Both the position numbers and the translations under genes were made by a program. Under the pieces are notes generated by a model, which saw only the letters and a program-made list of their open reading frames with translations, did not search any database and was not told the origin of the DNA. Source: CADCTP01 sp963849885 (GTDB lineage: Bacteria; Actinomycetota; Actinomycetes; Mycobacteriales; CADCTP01). Taken from it: a stretch of DNA of 64,000 bases. The stretch covers positions 558,001 to 622,000 of the forward strand of contig CAWKIV010000006.1 of assembly GCA_963849885.1 (NCBI GenBank), read 5' to 3'. The stretch's first letter is position 1. Each line of letters opens with the position of its first letter. This document shows, in pieces, positions 36,694-47,230 of this stretch.

Positions 36694-37740
36694 TCACTCA
36701 CCCGTCGCCTCACCCCGGCCTCCGCCGCGCCGCTCCGACGCCTCCGCGGACGCCGCCGCGGCGCCGGCCGCGAAGACCTGCTCGATCACGTCCTCGACCG
36801 GCGGGTCCTCGATGGTCAGGTCGGTCACCCCGTGCTCGCGCAGCAGCAGCCCGGCGACCTGGGCCGAGCGGTCCTTGCCGACCCGGAAGGTGATCCGGCC
36901 GTCCTCGGCGGCGACCACGTCGCCGTACGCGGCCGGGTCCAGCGCGGCCGGGTCCACCTCGCCGAGGGTGGCGGTGATCGTCTGCTGCGGCGAGTAGCGC
37001 TCGGACAGGGCGCGCAGGCTCCCGTCGTACCGGATCGTGCCGGCGTCGACGAGCACCACCCGCCGGCAGAGCGCCTGCACGTCGGCCATGTAGTGGCTGG
37101 TGAGCAGGATGGTCGCGCCGTGCCGGGTGTTGTAGTCGGCGAGGAAGGCCCGGATCCGCTTCTGCATGGTCACGTCCAGGCCGATCGTCGGCTCGTCCAG
37201 GAAGAGCACCTGCGGCCGGTGCAGCAGCGCGCCGCAGATCTCCGCCTTCATCCGCTCGCCGAGCGAGAGCGTGCGGACCGGCTTGCGGACCAGGTCGCCG
37301 ATCTCCAGCAGCTCGACCATCTCGTCCCGGGCCCGGCGGAAGTCCGGGTCCGGGATCCGGTAGATCGCCCGGTTCATCTCGTACGAGTCGAGCGCCGGCA
37401 GGTCCCACTGCAGCTGGTTGCGGTTGCCCATCACGAGCGTCATCCGGCGCAGGTAGTCGTGCTCCCGCCGGGACGGGACGTGGCCGAGCACCCGGGCCGT
37501 GCCCGAGGTCGGGAAGAGCAGCCCGGAGAGCATCTTCAGGGTGGTGGTCTTGCCCGCCCCGTTCGGGCCGAGGAAGCCGACCACCTCGCCCGGCTCGACG
37601 GCGAAGGAGACACCGCCGACGGCGACGACCTCCCGGTGCGTGCGCCGGACCAGGCTGCGCAGCGAGGCGGCCAGCCCGGCCTCCCGCTCCGGGACCTTGA
37701 ACGTCTTCCGGAGCTCGTCGACCTCGATGTCCGCGCCCAC
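36694..37740 (-). CDS. ABC transporter ATP-binding protein
   Basis: The product is 348 aa. Walker A G-P-N-G-A-G-K-T-T, signature L-S-L-G-E-R-M-K-A-E, Walker B V-L-F-L-D-E-P-T and the H-loop L-T-S-H are all visible. It has about 60 extra C-terminal residues after the ATPase core, ending in an Ala/Glu-rich region. It forms the energising subunit for the two downstream permeases. The GTG start fits the family. Confidence 0.93.
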   Translation of the reverse strand: MGADIEVDELRKTFKVPEREAGLAASLRSLVRRTHREVVAVGGVSFAVEPGEVVGFLGPNGAGKTTTLKMLSGLLFPTSGTARVLGHVPSRREHDYLRRMTLVMGNRNQLQWDLPALDSYEMNRAIYRIPDPDFRRARDEMVELLEIGDLVRKPVRTLSLGERMKAEICGALLHRPQVLFLDEPTIGLDVTMQKRIRAFLADYNTRHGATILLTSHYMADVQALCRRVVLVDAGTIRYDGSLRALSERYSPQQTITATLGEVDPAALDPAAYGDVVAAEDGRITFRVGKDRSAQVAGLLLREHGVTDLTIEDPPVEDVIEQVFAAGAAAASAEASERRGGGRGEATGE

Positions 37741-37788
37741 CCCCCGGACCCTACGGACGGCGGCGCCGGTCGCTCGACCGGGTTTCCC

Positions 37789-38322
37789 TCACATCCCCAC
37801 GTGGGCGAGCCCCTGCAGCAGCAGCGTGCCCTGGCCGCCGGCCATCTCCGACAGCAGCCGCTGGTCGCGCGCCTCCTCCGGGGTGAACCAGGTCAGCTCC
37901 AGCGCGTCCTGCTGGGGCGCGCAGTCGCCCTCCACCGGCACCACGTAGGCCAGCGACACCGCGTGCTGGCGCGGGTCGTGGAAGGGCGTGACCCCGGGGG
38001 TGGGGAAGTATTCGGCGATGGTGAACGGCTGCGGCGCCGGCGGCACCTTCGGCAGCGCCAGCGGGCCGAGGTCCTTCTCCAGGTGCCGCAGCAGCGCCGA
38101 GCGCACCCGCTCGTGGTAGAGCACCCGCCCGGACACCAGCGCCCGGGTGATCCGGCCCTCCCCGGTCACCCGCAGCAGCAGCCCGACCGCGGTCACCGCG
38201 CCCTGGCCGTCCACCCGGACCGGGATCGCGTCGACGTAGAGGATCGGCAGCCGCTCCCGGGCCGCGTCCAGCTCCTCGCCGGAGAGCCAGCTGCTGTCCG
38301 ACTGCGGGGTGGTCTGCGTCAT
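37789..38322 (-). CDS. DUF4916/NUDIX-type hydrolase
   Basis: The product is 177 aa. The region from about residue 15 matches DUF4916 (L-P-I-L-Y-V-D-A-I-P-V-R-V, R-A-L-V-S-G-R-V-L-Y-H-E-R-V-R, Y-F-P-T-P-G-V-T-P-F-H-D-P). The fold is NUDIX-like, but a complete NUDIX box is absent. The ATG giving M-T-Q-T-T-P was chosen because homology begins soon after; a further ATG 84 bases upstream would add a disordered stretch. Upstream of the ABC exporter on the same strand. Confidence 0.85.
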   Translation of the reverse strand: MTQTTPQSDSSWLSGEELDAARERLPILYVDAIPVRVDGQGAVTAVGLLLRVTGEGRITRALVSGRVLYHERVRSALLRHLEKDLGPLALPKVPPAPQPFTIAEYFPTPGVTPFHDPRQHAVSLAYVVPVEGDCAPQQDALELTWFTPEEARDQRLLSEMAGGQGTLLLQGLAHVGM

Positions 38323-38429
38323 GGGCACCTTTCTATCCCGCGCGGCGCCCCGCACCGGGGACCGGTGCCGCGGCACACCGGAGGCGCCGGGCGCGCGGGG
38401 CGGCATGGGAGTTGCGATACTGCGGCGCG

Positions 38430-40010
38430 ATGACTACCCGACCCCGCCCCGCCGCGCCACCGCCGACCGGCCGGACCCGCACCGGGCGGGCGCTCGGTGC
38501 CGCGCTGGCGGCGGCCGCCGTGCTGGCCTCGGCCTGCACCGCCGGCGGCAGCCCGGCGGCCGGCGACCCGCCGACCGGCACCAGTGCGGGCTCGGAGCCG
38601 GCGGCCCCGCCGGCGGCGACGGTCAGCCCGCCGGACACGCCGGTCGCGGTGGCCGCCGGCAGCAGCCCGGCCGCCGTCTCGGTCGCGGTCAGCCGGCAGC
38701 TCTTCGACTCCGCGCCGGCCGTGGTGGTGGCCGCCGCGACCGATCCGGCCGGCATCGCCGACGCCGCCGGGCAGGCCGAGCGGATCGGCGCCCCGCTGCT
38801 GCTCGACGACGGCACCGGCACCGCCGTCCGGACCGAGATCGACCGGCTGCAGCCGCGGACCGTGCTCGCGGTCGGCCCGGACGTGCCCGGCCGGCTGCAG
38901 GGCGGCGCCGCCGAGGTGGTCACCGACGGCGGCGAGCTGACCGGCGCGCCGCCCGCGGACGGGCTGGCCGACGTGGCCGTGCTGGTCCGGGCCGGCCCGG
39001 ACGCGGCCGGCAAGGCGACGGTGGCCGCCGCCACCGCGACCGGCAGGGCGGCCGGGGCCACCGTGGTGCCGGTCGCCACCGCGGACCCGCGCGCCGACCC
39101 GGACGCCATCGAGGCGCTGGCGGCGGCGAAGCCGGCACACGTGCTGGCCGCCGGCTCCGGCTTCGGCGCGGTCGACCGGCTGCGCGCCCGGCTCGCGGTC
39201 GCCGCCACCGGCACCCAGCTGCCCGGCGGCGGCCAGGTGATGTTCCCCGGCCGGCGGCTGGTGGCGATGTACGGCCACCCCGGCACCGCGGGCCTCGGCG
39301 TGCTCGGCGAGCAGCCGGTGGACGCGGCGATCGCGCGGGCCAAGCAGCTGGCGGCGCCGTACCGGCCGCTGTCCGGGAGCACGCCGGTGGTGCCGGCCTT
39401 CGAGATCATCGCCTCGGTGGCCACCGGGCCGCCCGGACCGGACGGCAACTACTCGTTCGAGGCCCCGATCTCGCTGCTCAAGCCGTGGGTGGACAAGGCC
39501 GGCAAGGCCGGCGTGTACGTGGTGCTCGACCTGCAGCCGGGCCGGACCGACTTCCTCACCCAGGCCAAGCGGTACGAGCCGCTGCTCAAGCTGCCGCACG
39601 TCGGGCTCGCGCTGGACCCGGAGTGGCGGCTCAAGCCGGGCCAGCAGCACCTGACCCAGATCGGCTCGGTCCGCGCGGCCGAGGTCAACTCGGTCTACCG
39701 GTGGCTGGCCGACCTGACCGCCAAGGCCAAGCTGCCGCAGAAGGTGCTGGTGCTGCACCAGTTCCGGCTGGACATGATCGGCGACGACCAGCCGCTGCAG
39801 CGGGACCGGGACGAGGTGGCGCTGCTCATCCACATGGACGGGCAGGGGCCGACCGGCAGCAAGGACGCCACCTGGCGGGCGGTGGTCGGGGCCGCGCCGA
39901 AGGGCATCGCCCTCGGCTGGAAGAACTTCTACGACGAAGACTCCCCGATGCTCAACCCGGCCCAGACGATGCTGCGCAAGCCGACCCCGGTGATGATCTC
40001 GTACCAGTAG
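38430..40010 (+). CDS. Lipoprotein with cell-wall-binding-repeat-like region
   Basis: The product is 526 aa. The lipobox is V-L-A-S-A-C-T-A-G-G near residue 36, then a low-complexity Pro/Thr/Ala linker. Residues about 75-290 resemble cell wall binding repeat 2 modules (A-V-A-V-S and I-G-A-P-L-L-L-D followed by V-L-A-V-G-P). The C-terminal 200 residues look like a catalytic barrel (V-Y-V-V-L-D-L-Q-P-G, L-A-L-D-P-E-W-R), possibly a hydrolase of surface polysaccharide. Monocistronic, divergent from the DUF4916 gene. Confidence 0.75.
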   Translation: MTTRPRPAAPPPTGRTRTGRALGAALAAAAVLASACTAGGSPAAGDPPTGTSAGSEPAAPPAATVSPPDTPVAVAAGSSPAAVSVAVSRQLFDSAPAVVVAAATDPAGIADAAGQAERIGAPLLLDDGTGTAVRTEIDRLQPRTVLAVGPDVPGRLQGGAAEVVTDGGELTGAPPADGLADVAVLVRAGPDAAGKATVAAATATGRAAGATVVPVATADPRADPDAIEALAAAKPAHVLAAGSGFGAVDRLRARLAVAATGTQLPGGGQVMFPGRRLVAMYGHPGTAGLGVLGEQPVDAAIARAKQLAAPYRPLSGSTPVVPAFEIIASVATGPPGPDGNYSFEAPISLLKPWVDKAGKAGVYVVLDLQPGRTDFLTQAKRYEPLLKLPHVGLALDPEWRLKPGQQHLTQIGSVRAAEVNSVYRWLADLTAKAKLPQKVLVLHQFRLDMIGDDQPLQRDRDEVALLIHMDGQGPTGSKDATWRAVVGAAPKGIALGWKNFYDEDSPMLNPAQTMLRKPTPVMISYQ

Positions 40011-40200
40011 CCGACCGGCCTGCCAGGGCCGATCGGGCCGGCCGCCACGTCGGCTACGCCAGGTGGGCGGTCCGGGTGGGCCGGCTTGCTGCCCCGGAGG
40101 GCAACGCTGCGCCGCCGACGCCCAGCTGGTGTGAGCCGGGTCATACCGTCAACGGCGACCGTGCGGGGAGTCCGCCCGGAGCGAGACGGGGGAGAGTCCG

Positions 40201-41918
40201 ATGACGGACATCGTGGATCGACCGGCGCCACCGGAGACCGCGCCATCACCGCGGCCGGCGCCGCGGACCACCGAGCAGCTCGTCGCCTCGGCGGCGAGCG
40301 CGCACGACCTGGGCTACGGCCGCAACGCCGCCCGCGGGCACGGCTACGAGATGCGCGGGTTGGCCTACGTGCCGCTGTCGCGGCAGTTCGAGGGCCGGTT
40401 CGGCCGGATGTTCCGGCTGCCGCCGTTCCTGCCCAGCGACGCGCGGATCGCCGAGATCGCCGCGCTGATGACGGAAAACCTGTCCGGCCGGCCGCCGCAG
40501 CCGGACCCGCAGGACAACCCGGACATCCCGTCCGGATACACGTACCTGGGCCAGTTCATCGACCACGACCTGACCTTCGACACCGCGTCCAGCCTGGACC
40601 GGGCCAACGACCCGGACGCGCTGACCAACTTCCGCAGCCCGCGCTTCGACCTCGACTGCGTGTACGGGCGGGGGCCGGTCGACGACCCGTTCCTCTACGA
40701 CCGGGCCACCGGCAACGAGAAGCTGCTGATCGGCCGGCACGACGACGAGGACGACCTGCCCCGCAACGCCCAAGAGGTCGCGCTGCTCGGCGACCCGCGC
40801 AACGACGAGAACACGTTCGTCTCGCAGCTGCAGCTGACCATGCTGAAGTTCCACAACAAGGTGGTCGACCTGGTCGAGGCGGACGCGGCGCTGCGCAAGG
40901 GCAGCGAGACCCGGTTCGAGGCGGCGCAGCGGATCGTCCGCTGGCACTACCAGTGGCTGGTCGTGCACGACTTCCTCCGCCGGACCGTCGGGGCCGAGAT
41001 GCTCGCCTCGGTGCTGGACGAGAGCGGCCGCCGGCCGAAGGTGACCCGGGACTTCTACGACTGGAAGAACAACCCGTACATGCCGGTGGAGTTCTCGGTC
41101 GCGGCCTACCGCTTCGGGCACTCCCAGATCCGCGGCCGGTACAAGCTCAACACGCTCGTCGGCCCGCTGCCCACCTTCCTGTCGACCTCCGTGCTGGACC
41201 CGGCCACCCGGCTGCAGCACTTCGGCGGGTTCCGGATCCTGCCGCCGTTCTGGACGATCGAGTGGGCCCGGTTCTTCGAGGTCGCCGGCGCCGGGTCGGA
41301 CGCCCGCCAGCAGACCCGGCTGATCGACACCAAGCTGGCCGACCCGCTGGCCGCGCTGCCGCCGGAGATCGGCGGCAACCGGCCCTCGCTGATCGACCGC
41401 AACCTCACCCGCGGCGCCCGGCTGCTGCTGCCCTCCGGGCAGGACGTCGCCGACCACATGGGCGCCGACGTGCTCACCGACGCCGAGCTCGAGCTGCCCG
41501 GCGGCGGCCCGGCCCCGCTCTGGTACTACATCCTCAAGGAGGCCTCGGTGCAGGCCGGCGGCCGGCACCTGGGCCAGGTCGGCGGCCGGATCGTGGCCGA
41601 GGTCTTCCTCGGCCTGCTGGAGAAGGACCCGTCCTCCTACCTGCGCAACGAGCCCGGCTGGCGGCCGTTCCTCACCAGCTCCGGCGACTTCACCATGCCG
41701 GACCTGATCACCTTCACCGGCCACGGCCTCGGCGTCACCACCTTCCCCGGCGGTCCGGGCGGCGGTCCGGGCGGCGGTCCGGGCGGCGGTCCGGGCGGCG
41801 GTCCGGGCGGCGGTCCGGGCGGCGGTCCCGGCGGCGGTCCGGCGGCGGCCCCGGTGGCGGTGACGGCGGCGGCGCTCCCGGCGGCGGTCCCCGCGGCCCG
41901 CTGCCGCTCGCCCCGTGA
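40201..41918 (+). CDS. Animal-type haem peroxidase with Gly-Pro repeat tail, one frame change
   Basis: The product is about 572 aa after restoring one missing G near 41841. The distal motif Y-L-G-Q-F-I-D-H-D-L (H122) and the proximal R-F-G-H-S-Q-I (H307) match the An_peroxidase family. No signal peptide is present. The C-terminus carries eight copies of a 12-base unit encoding G-G-P-G. Without the lost base the frame leaves the repeat at A-A-A-P-V-A-V and runs on through birA, whereas the corrected frame ends G-G-G-P-R-G-P-L-P-L-A-P before a perfect hairpin. Confidence 0.82.
41749..41843. repeat. 12-bp tandem repeat, eight units
   Basis: GGCGGTCCGGGC repeats without change at least six times, followed by variants; the last unit lacks one G. 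It encodes the Gly-Gly-Pro-Gly tail of the peroxidase. Confidence 0.9.
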
Positions 41919-41987
41919 GCCGACCGGTCTCCTGACCCGGCCGCTCCCCGTCACCGGCGGGTCGCGGCGCCCCCCACCCGCGACCAC

Positions 41988-42028
41988 CCGGCGCGGCGGG
42001 TGTCCACACCGGACACCCGCCGCGCCGG
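41988..42028. terminator. Strong hairpin terminator
   Basis: A perfect 18-bp stem with an ACACC loop lies about 70 bases downstream of the peroxidase stop at 41918. It separates that gene from birA. Confidence 0.75.
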
Positions 42029-42103
42029 CGCCGTACGCGTCCTCGCCGCCCCGTCGGGGGGACTGGGCAGTCGGCGGGGAGAGCGGGTGGGTAGCGTGGC
42101 CGG

Positions 42104-42934
42104 GTGACCAGCGCGGCGCGGGAGCGGTGGACGGACACCGGGCGGCCGCCGCTGTCCGCCCGGGCGCTGTCCGCGGCGCTGGTCCGGGACGGCTCGCTGG
42201 TCACCGACCTGCGGGTGGTGCCGGTGACCGGGTCCACCAACGACGACGTGGCCCTGCTGGCCCGGGCCGGCGCGGCCGAGGGCCTGGTGCTGGTCGCCGA
42301 GGAGCAGACCGGCGGCCGGGGCCGGCTGGACCGCGGCTGGCGGTCGCCGCCGCGGGCCGGGCTGACCTTCTCCGTGCTGCTCCGCCCGCCGCCGGCGGTG
42401 CCGGTGGCCCGGCGCACCTGGCTGCCGCTGCTGGCCGGGCTGGCCGTGCAGCAGGCGGTCGAGCGGCTCGGCGAGGTGCCGGTCCGGCTCAAGTGGCCCA
42501 ACGACGTGCTGCTCGGCGACGACCGGGGCAAGGCGGCCGGCATCCTGGTGCAGGCCGACGGCGGCGCGGTGGTGGTCGGCATCGGGCTCAACGTGTCCAC
42601 CCGCCGGGCCGAGCTGCCGCCGGGCGGCACCTCGCTGGGCGTCGAGGCGGCGCAGTGCACCGACCGCGACCCGCTGCTGCGGGCGGTGCTGCGCCGGCTC
42701 GACACGCTCTACGCGGCCTGGGTCGCGGCCGGCGGCGACCCGGAGCCGGTCCGGACCGCGTACGAGACGGTGTGCGACACGCTCGGCCGCCCGGTCCAGG
42801 TGCTGCTGCCGGACGGCGGCGTGCTGGCCGGCACCGCCACCGGGCTGGACGCCGACGGCCGGCTGGTGCTGACCACCCCGGCCGGCTCCCGGGCGGTGTC
42901 CGCCGGCGACGTCACCCACGTCCGCCCGGCCTGA
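42104..42934 (+). CDS. birA: Biotin--[acetyl-CoA-carboxylase] ligase BirA
   Basis: The product is 276 aa from a GTG. The ligase signature G-S-T-N-D-D and G-R-G-R-L-D-R-G-W (biotinyl-AMP binding loop) are present, then K-W-P-N-D-V and the C-terminal SH3-like domain. There is no N-terminal helix-turn-helix, so it is a monofunctional ligase that does not repress biotin genes. It attaches biotin to the carboxylase subunit encoded at 51312 in this window. Confidence 0.95.
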   Translation: MTSAARERWTDTGRPPLSARALSAALVRDGSLVTDLRVVPVTGSTNDDVALLARAGAAEGLVLVAEEQTGGRGRLDRGWRSPPRAGLTFSVLLRPPPAVPVARRTWLPLLAGLAVQQAVERLGEVPVRLKWPNDVLLGDDRGKAAGILVQADGGAVVVGIGLNVSTRRAELPPGGTSLGVEAAQCTDRDPLLRAVLRRLDTLYAAWVAAGGDPEPVRTAYETVCDTLGRPVQVLLPDGGVLAGTATGLDADGRLVLTTPAGSRAVSAGDVTHVRPA

Positions 42935-42999
42935 CCCGCCGCGACTCGCCGGGGGCCCCGATCGGAGGAAGACCGTGACGTCCGGGCGCCTCGTCGGCC

Positions 43000-43596
43000 A
43001 TGCTTTGCCCCGTGCCGTACCCGGACCAGCTCCTCGCCGACGACGAGCGCGTCGTCAAGCACCTGCATCCGCACTGGGTGACGCTGGTCGTGCCGACCCT
43101 GCTGCTGCTCGTGGTGGTCGGCCTGGCCTCGTTCCTCGCCGCGATCGTCCCGGACGGGTCCCTGCAGGGCCTGACCCGGATCATCGTCCTCGCCGTCGGG
43201 GTGCTGGCCATCCTCGCCGTCTTCCTGGTGCCGTACCTGCGCTGGCGGACGACCCACTACGTGCTGACCACGCACCGGCTGATGACCCGGGTCGGCATCC
43301 TCAGCCACACCGGCCGGGACGTGCCGCTCAACCGGATCAACAACGCGATGTACGAGCAGTCGTTCTTCGAGCGGATCATCAACTCGGGCACGCTGGTGGT
43401 CGAGTCGGCCGGCGAGGACGGCCAGCAGGTCTTCAAGCACATCCCGGACGCCGACCAGACCCAGCAGCTGATCAACCGGCTGGTGGAGGGCGACCACGAC
43501 CGGCGCAGCCGCAACGCCGCGCGGCACGAGGCGCGCTACGAGGCCGGGTACGAGGACGACCGGCGCGGCGGGGATCAGCCGACCGAGCGCTTCTGA
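43000..43596 (+). CDS. PH domain-containing membrane protein
   Basis: The product is 198 aa from the ATG; GTG at 43012 is an equally plausible start. Two membrane helices (V-P-T-L-L-L-L-V-V-V-G-L; I-I-V-L-A-V-G-V-L-A-I-L) precede a bacterial PH domain (Y-V-L-T-T-H-R-L-M-T-R, N-R-I-N-N). The Arg/His-rich C-terminus is probably cytosolic. It lies 65 bases from birA and may share its transcript. Confidence 0.85.
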   Translation: MLCPVPYPDQLLADDERVVKHLHPHWVTLVVPTLLLLVVVGLASFLAAIVPDGSLQGLTRIIVLAVGVLAILAVFLVPYLRWRTTHYVLTTHRLMTRVGILSHTGRDVPLNRINNAMYEQSFFERIINSGTLVVESAGEDGQQVFKHIPDADQTQQLINRLVEGDHDRRSRNAARHEARYEAGYEDDRRGGDQPTERF

Positions 43597-43965
43597 CCGA
43601 CCGCCCGCGGGCGCGCGGCCACCGCCAGCACGGCGGCCAGCCCGACCCCGGCGGCGAGGAACCAGTACGCGGCGTCCGAGTCGAGCGCCGCGACACGAAG
43701 CGCCGAGCTGGGCCGCCAGCGGCCAGCTCGCCATCGCCACCGTACTGCGACAGTCCACCTCGAACCCCCACGGGTCTGCTCGACCCACCCGCGACAGCAG
43801 GCGCGTCTTCCCTTCCGCCACCCCGGCTCGACCGGCTCAAAACGGTCAGACAGGTCTTGCTGGTACGACCGTAGCTCTGATGTGACGAGAGCGACACTTA
43901 TCGTCCGGGCATCCGCGAGGATTTCACCCGCTCCGGTGCCCCGCACCGCCGGATAGGCTCCGCCG
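43597..43965. other. Intergenic region with a possible minus-strand remnant
   Basis: No convincing gene lies between the PH-domain gene and the carboxylase. On the minus strand a stop-bounded frame ending at 43575 contains a hydrophobic segment, A-L-D-S-D-A-A-Y-W-F-L-A-A-G-V-G-L-A-A-V, without a start; it could be the end of a lost small membrane protein. The stretch 43850-43950 just upstream of the carboxylase is less G+C-rich and may contain its promoter. Confidence 0.3.
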
Positions 43966-45579
<1,614 letters not shown>

Positions 45580-45583
45580 CCCC

Positions 45584-45647
45584 CGCCGATCTTGGTTGAG
45601 TCAACGTCCCGCGGCGGTCCACGACGTTGACATGACCAAGATCGGCG
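45584..45647. terminator. Bidirectional terminator with nested arms
   Basis: The outer arms (CGCCGATCTTGGT, 45584-45596, and its exact complement at 45635-45647) enclose a second pair of arms (GTCAACGT/ACGTTGAC). It separates the convergent carboxylase and CGNR genes. Confidence 0.75.
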
Positions 45648-45662
45648 AGAGTGGGGAGCCGG

Positions 45663-46193
45663 TCAGGACCTGCGGGCGCGGTAGGCGGCGGCGGCGACGC
45701 GGTTGCCGCAGGTGGTGCTGCAGAAGCGGCGGGACCGGTTGCGGGACAGGTCCAGGACGAGCCCGTCGCAGGTCGTGTCGGCGCAGACCGAGAGGCGGCT
45801 CAGCTCGCCGGCGCGGATGACGTCGCCCATCGCCATCGCGGTCTCGACCGCGATCTGCTCGGCCAGCGGCGCCGCGGCCGGGACGAGGTGCAGGTGGTAG
45901 TCCCACCCGTCGTGCCGGACCAGCCGGGGCTGCACGTGGTGGTCGGCGAGGATGCCGTTGACGATCCGCACCGCGTCGTCCTTGCCGGCGGTCAGCAGCT
46001 CCCGGAGCGGGCCGCGCAGCGCCCGGACCGACTCGAGCTCGGCCGCGTCCCGGGCCCGGTCGCCGGTGTAGCCACCGGTGGCGACGAAGTCGTCGAGCTG
46101 CGCCCCCGTGGTCAGCGTGTCCGGCTCGACCCCGGAGTTCACCAGCGCCACCGCGGCGGCCAGCGCCGCAGTGGTGTCATGAGTGAAGACCAC
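45663..46193 (-). CDS. CGNR zinc finger protein with ABATE domain
   Basis: The product is 176 aa. The N-terminal part matches the ABATE (stress-response) domain; the C-terminus is a CGNR finger with C-A-D-T-T-C and C-S-T-T-C-G-N-R. These proteins are probable DNA-binding regulators. The start is GTG at a site just inside a large dyad shared with divergent eamA, and no ribosome-binding site precedes it. Confidence 0.9.
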   Translation of the reverse strand: MVFTHDTTAALAAAVALVNSGVEPDTLTTGAQLDDFVATGGYTGDRARDAAELESVRALRGPLRELLTAGKDDAVRIVNGILADHHVQPRLVRHDGWDYHLHLVPAAAPLAEQIAVETAMAMGDVIRAGELSRLSVCADTTCDGLVLDLSRNRSRRFCSTTCGNRVAAAAYRARRS

Positions 46194-46252
46194 GTTGACA
46201 CCTTACGCCCTTCCGCCTAGCGTCAGGTGTCATGGCGACCTTGACTCATGAC
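46176..46252. promoter_or_regulatory. 77-bp imperfect palindrome with divergent, apparently leaderless promoters
   Basis: The sequence is symmetric about 46214. The outer arms GTCATGAGT/ACTCATGAC (46176-46184 and 46244-46252) and inner arms TGACACCTTACGC/GCGTCAGGTGTCA (12 of 13 matched) share that centre. A consensus TTGACA (46195-46200) lies 17 bases from TAGCGT (46218-46223), and the eamA ATG follows 8 bases later. On the other strand TAAGGT (46205-46200) precedes the CGNR GTG by 6 bases. Both genes are therefore probably transcribed from their own start codons, and the CGNR protein is a likely ligand of the dyad. Confidence 0.6.
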
Positions 46253-47230
46253 GCCACCGCGGCGACGACCCGCCCGCTGCTCGCCGGACTCGGCTTCGCC
46301 GCGGTGTCGGCGGCCTCGTTCGGCCTGTCCGGCTCGCTCGCCCGCGGGCTGATGGACGCCGGATGGTCCGCCGCCGCCGCCGTGGTGGTGCGGATCCTGC
46401 TGGCCGCGGCCGTGCTGGTGCCGGTCGCGCTGGTCCAGCTGCGCGGGCGCTGGGCGGCGCTGCGCCGCGCGGTCCCGCTCATCTCGGTGTACGGCCTGGT
46501 CGCGGTGGCCGGCTGCCAGCTCGCGTACTTCAACGCGGTCGCCCACCTGCAGGTCGGGGTGGCGCTGCTGATCGAGTACACCGCCCCGGTCGCCGTCGTC
46601 GGCTGGCTCTGGCTGCGGCACGGGCAGCGCCCGGGCCGGCTCACCGTCGCCGGCGCCGGGCTCGGCCTGGCCGGGCTGGTGCTCGTGCTCGACCTGCTCT
46701 CCGGCGCCGAAGTGAGCGCGGTCGGCACGGCCTGGGCGCTGGCCGCGATGACCGGCGCGGCGGTCTACTTCGTGCTCTCCGGGCGGCCGGACACCGGGCT
46801 GCCGGCCACCGCGCTGGCCGCCGGCGGGCTGCTGCTCGGCGGGGTCGCTCTGCTGGTGGCCGGCCTCGCCGGGCTGGTCCCGCTGGCCGCGACGACCGCG
46901 CCGGTCGCGTTCCCGGCGTTCACCGTGCCGTGGTGGCTGCCGGTGCTCGCGCTCGGCCTGGTCACCGCGGCGCTCGGCTACGTCGCCGGCATCGCGGCCA
47001 CCCGGCGGCTCGGCTCCCGGCTCGGCTCGTTCGTGGCGCTGTCCGAGGTGCTCGCCGGCCTCGGCTTCGCCTGGCTGCTGCTCGGCGAGCGCCCCGGCCC
47101 GGTCCAGGCCGTCGGCGGCGCGCTGATCCTCGCCGGCGTCGTGGTGGTCCAGCTCGGCGAGGACCGGCGCCCCGCCGCCAGGCGCCCGGACCGCACCGAC
47201 GCGCGACAGCCGGTCGCGGTGGGGGTCTAG
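46232..47230 (+). CDS. EamA family drug/metabolite transporter
   Basis: The product is 332 aa with ten hydrophobic segments in two EamA halves (the second repeats near residues 160-290). It has the usual G-x-S-x-x-L-A-R-G-L start and N-A-V-A-H-L-Q-V. It probably exports amino acids or related metabolites. The ATG is at the edge of the divergent palindrome. It ends in TAG that shares the tetranucleotide CTAG with the stop of the convergent WYL gene. Confidence 0.9.
   Translation: MATLTHDATAATTRPLLAGLGFAAVSAASFGLSGSLARGLMDAGWSAAAAVVVRILLAAAVLVPVALVQLRGRWAALRRAVPLISVYGLVAVAGCQLAYFNAVAHLQVGVALLIEYTAPVAVVGWLWLRHGQRPGRLTVAGAGLGLAGLVLVLDLLSGAEVSAVGTAWALAAMTGAAVYFVLSGRPDTGLPATALAAGGLLLGGVALLVAGLAGLVPLAATTAPVAFPAFTVPWWLPVLALGLVTAALGYVAGIAATRRLGSRLGSFVALSEVLAGLGFAWLLLGERPGPVQAVGGALILAGVVVVQLGEDRRPAARRPDRTDARQPVAVGV

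Noticed and set aside
41749..41843. Possible CRISPR array
   Set aside because: Units are 12 bp with no spacers and encode a protein tail; no cas genes are present.
40201..42978. A peroxidase fused to a long C-terminal extension
   Set aside because: The extension overlaps birA in another frame and follows one missing G in the repeat. The corrected frame ends at 41918, just before a perfect terminator.
43575..43800. A small membrane protein gene on the minus strand
   Set aside because: Hydrophobic segment but no start in frame, and it overlaps the PH-domain gene; kept only as a possible remnant in the intergenic entry.
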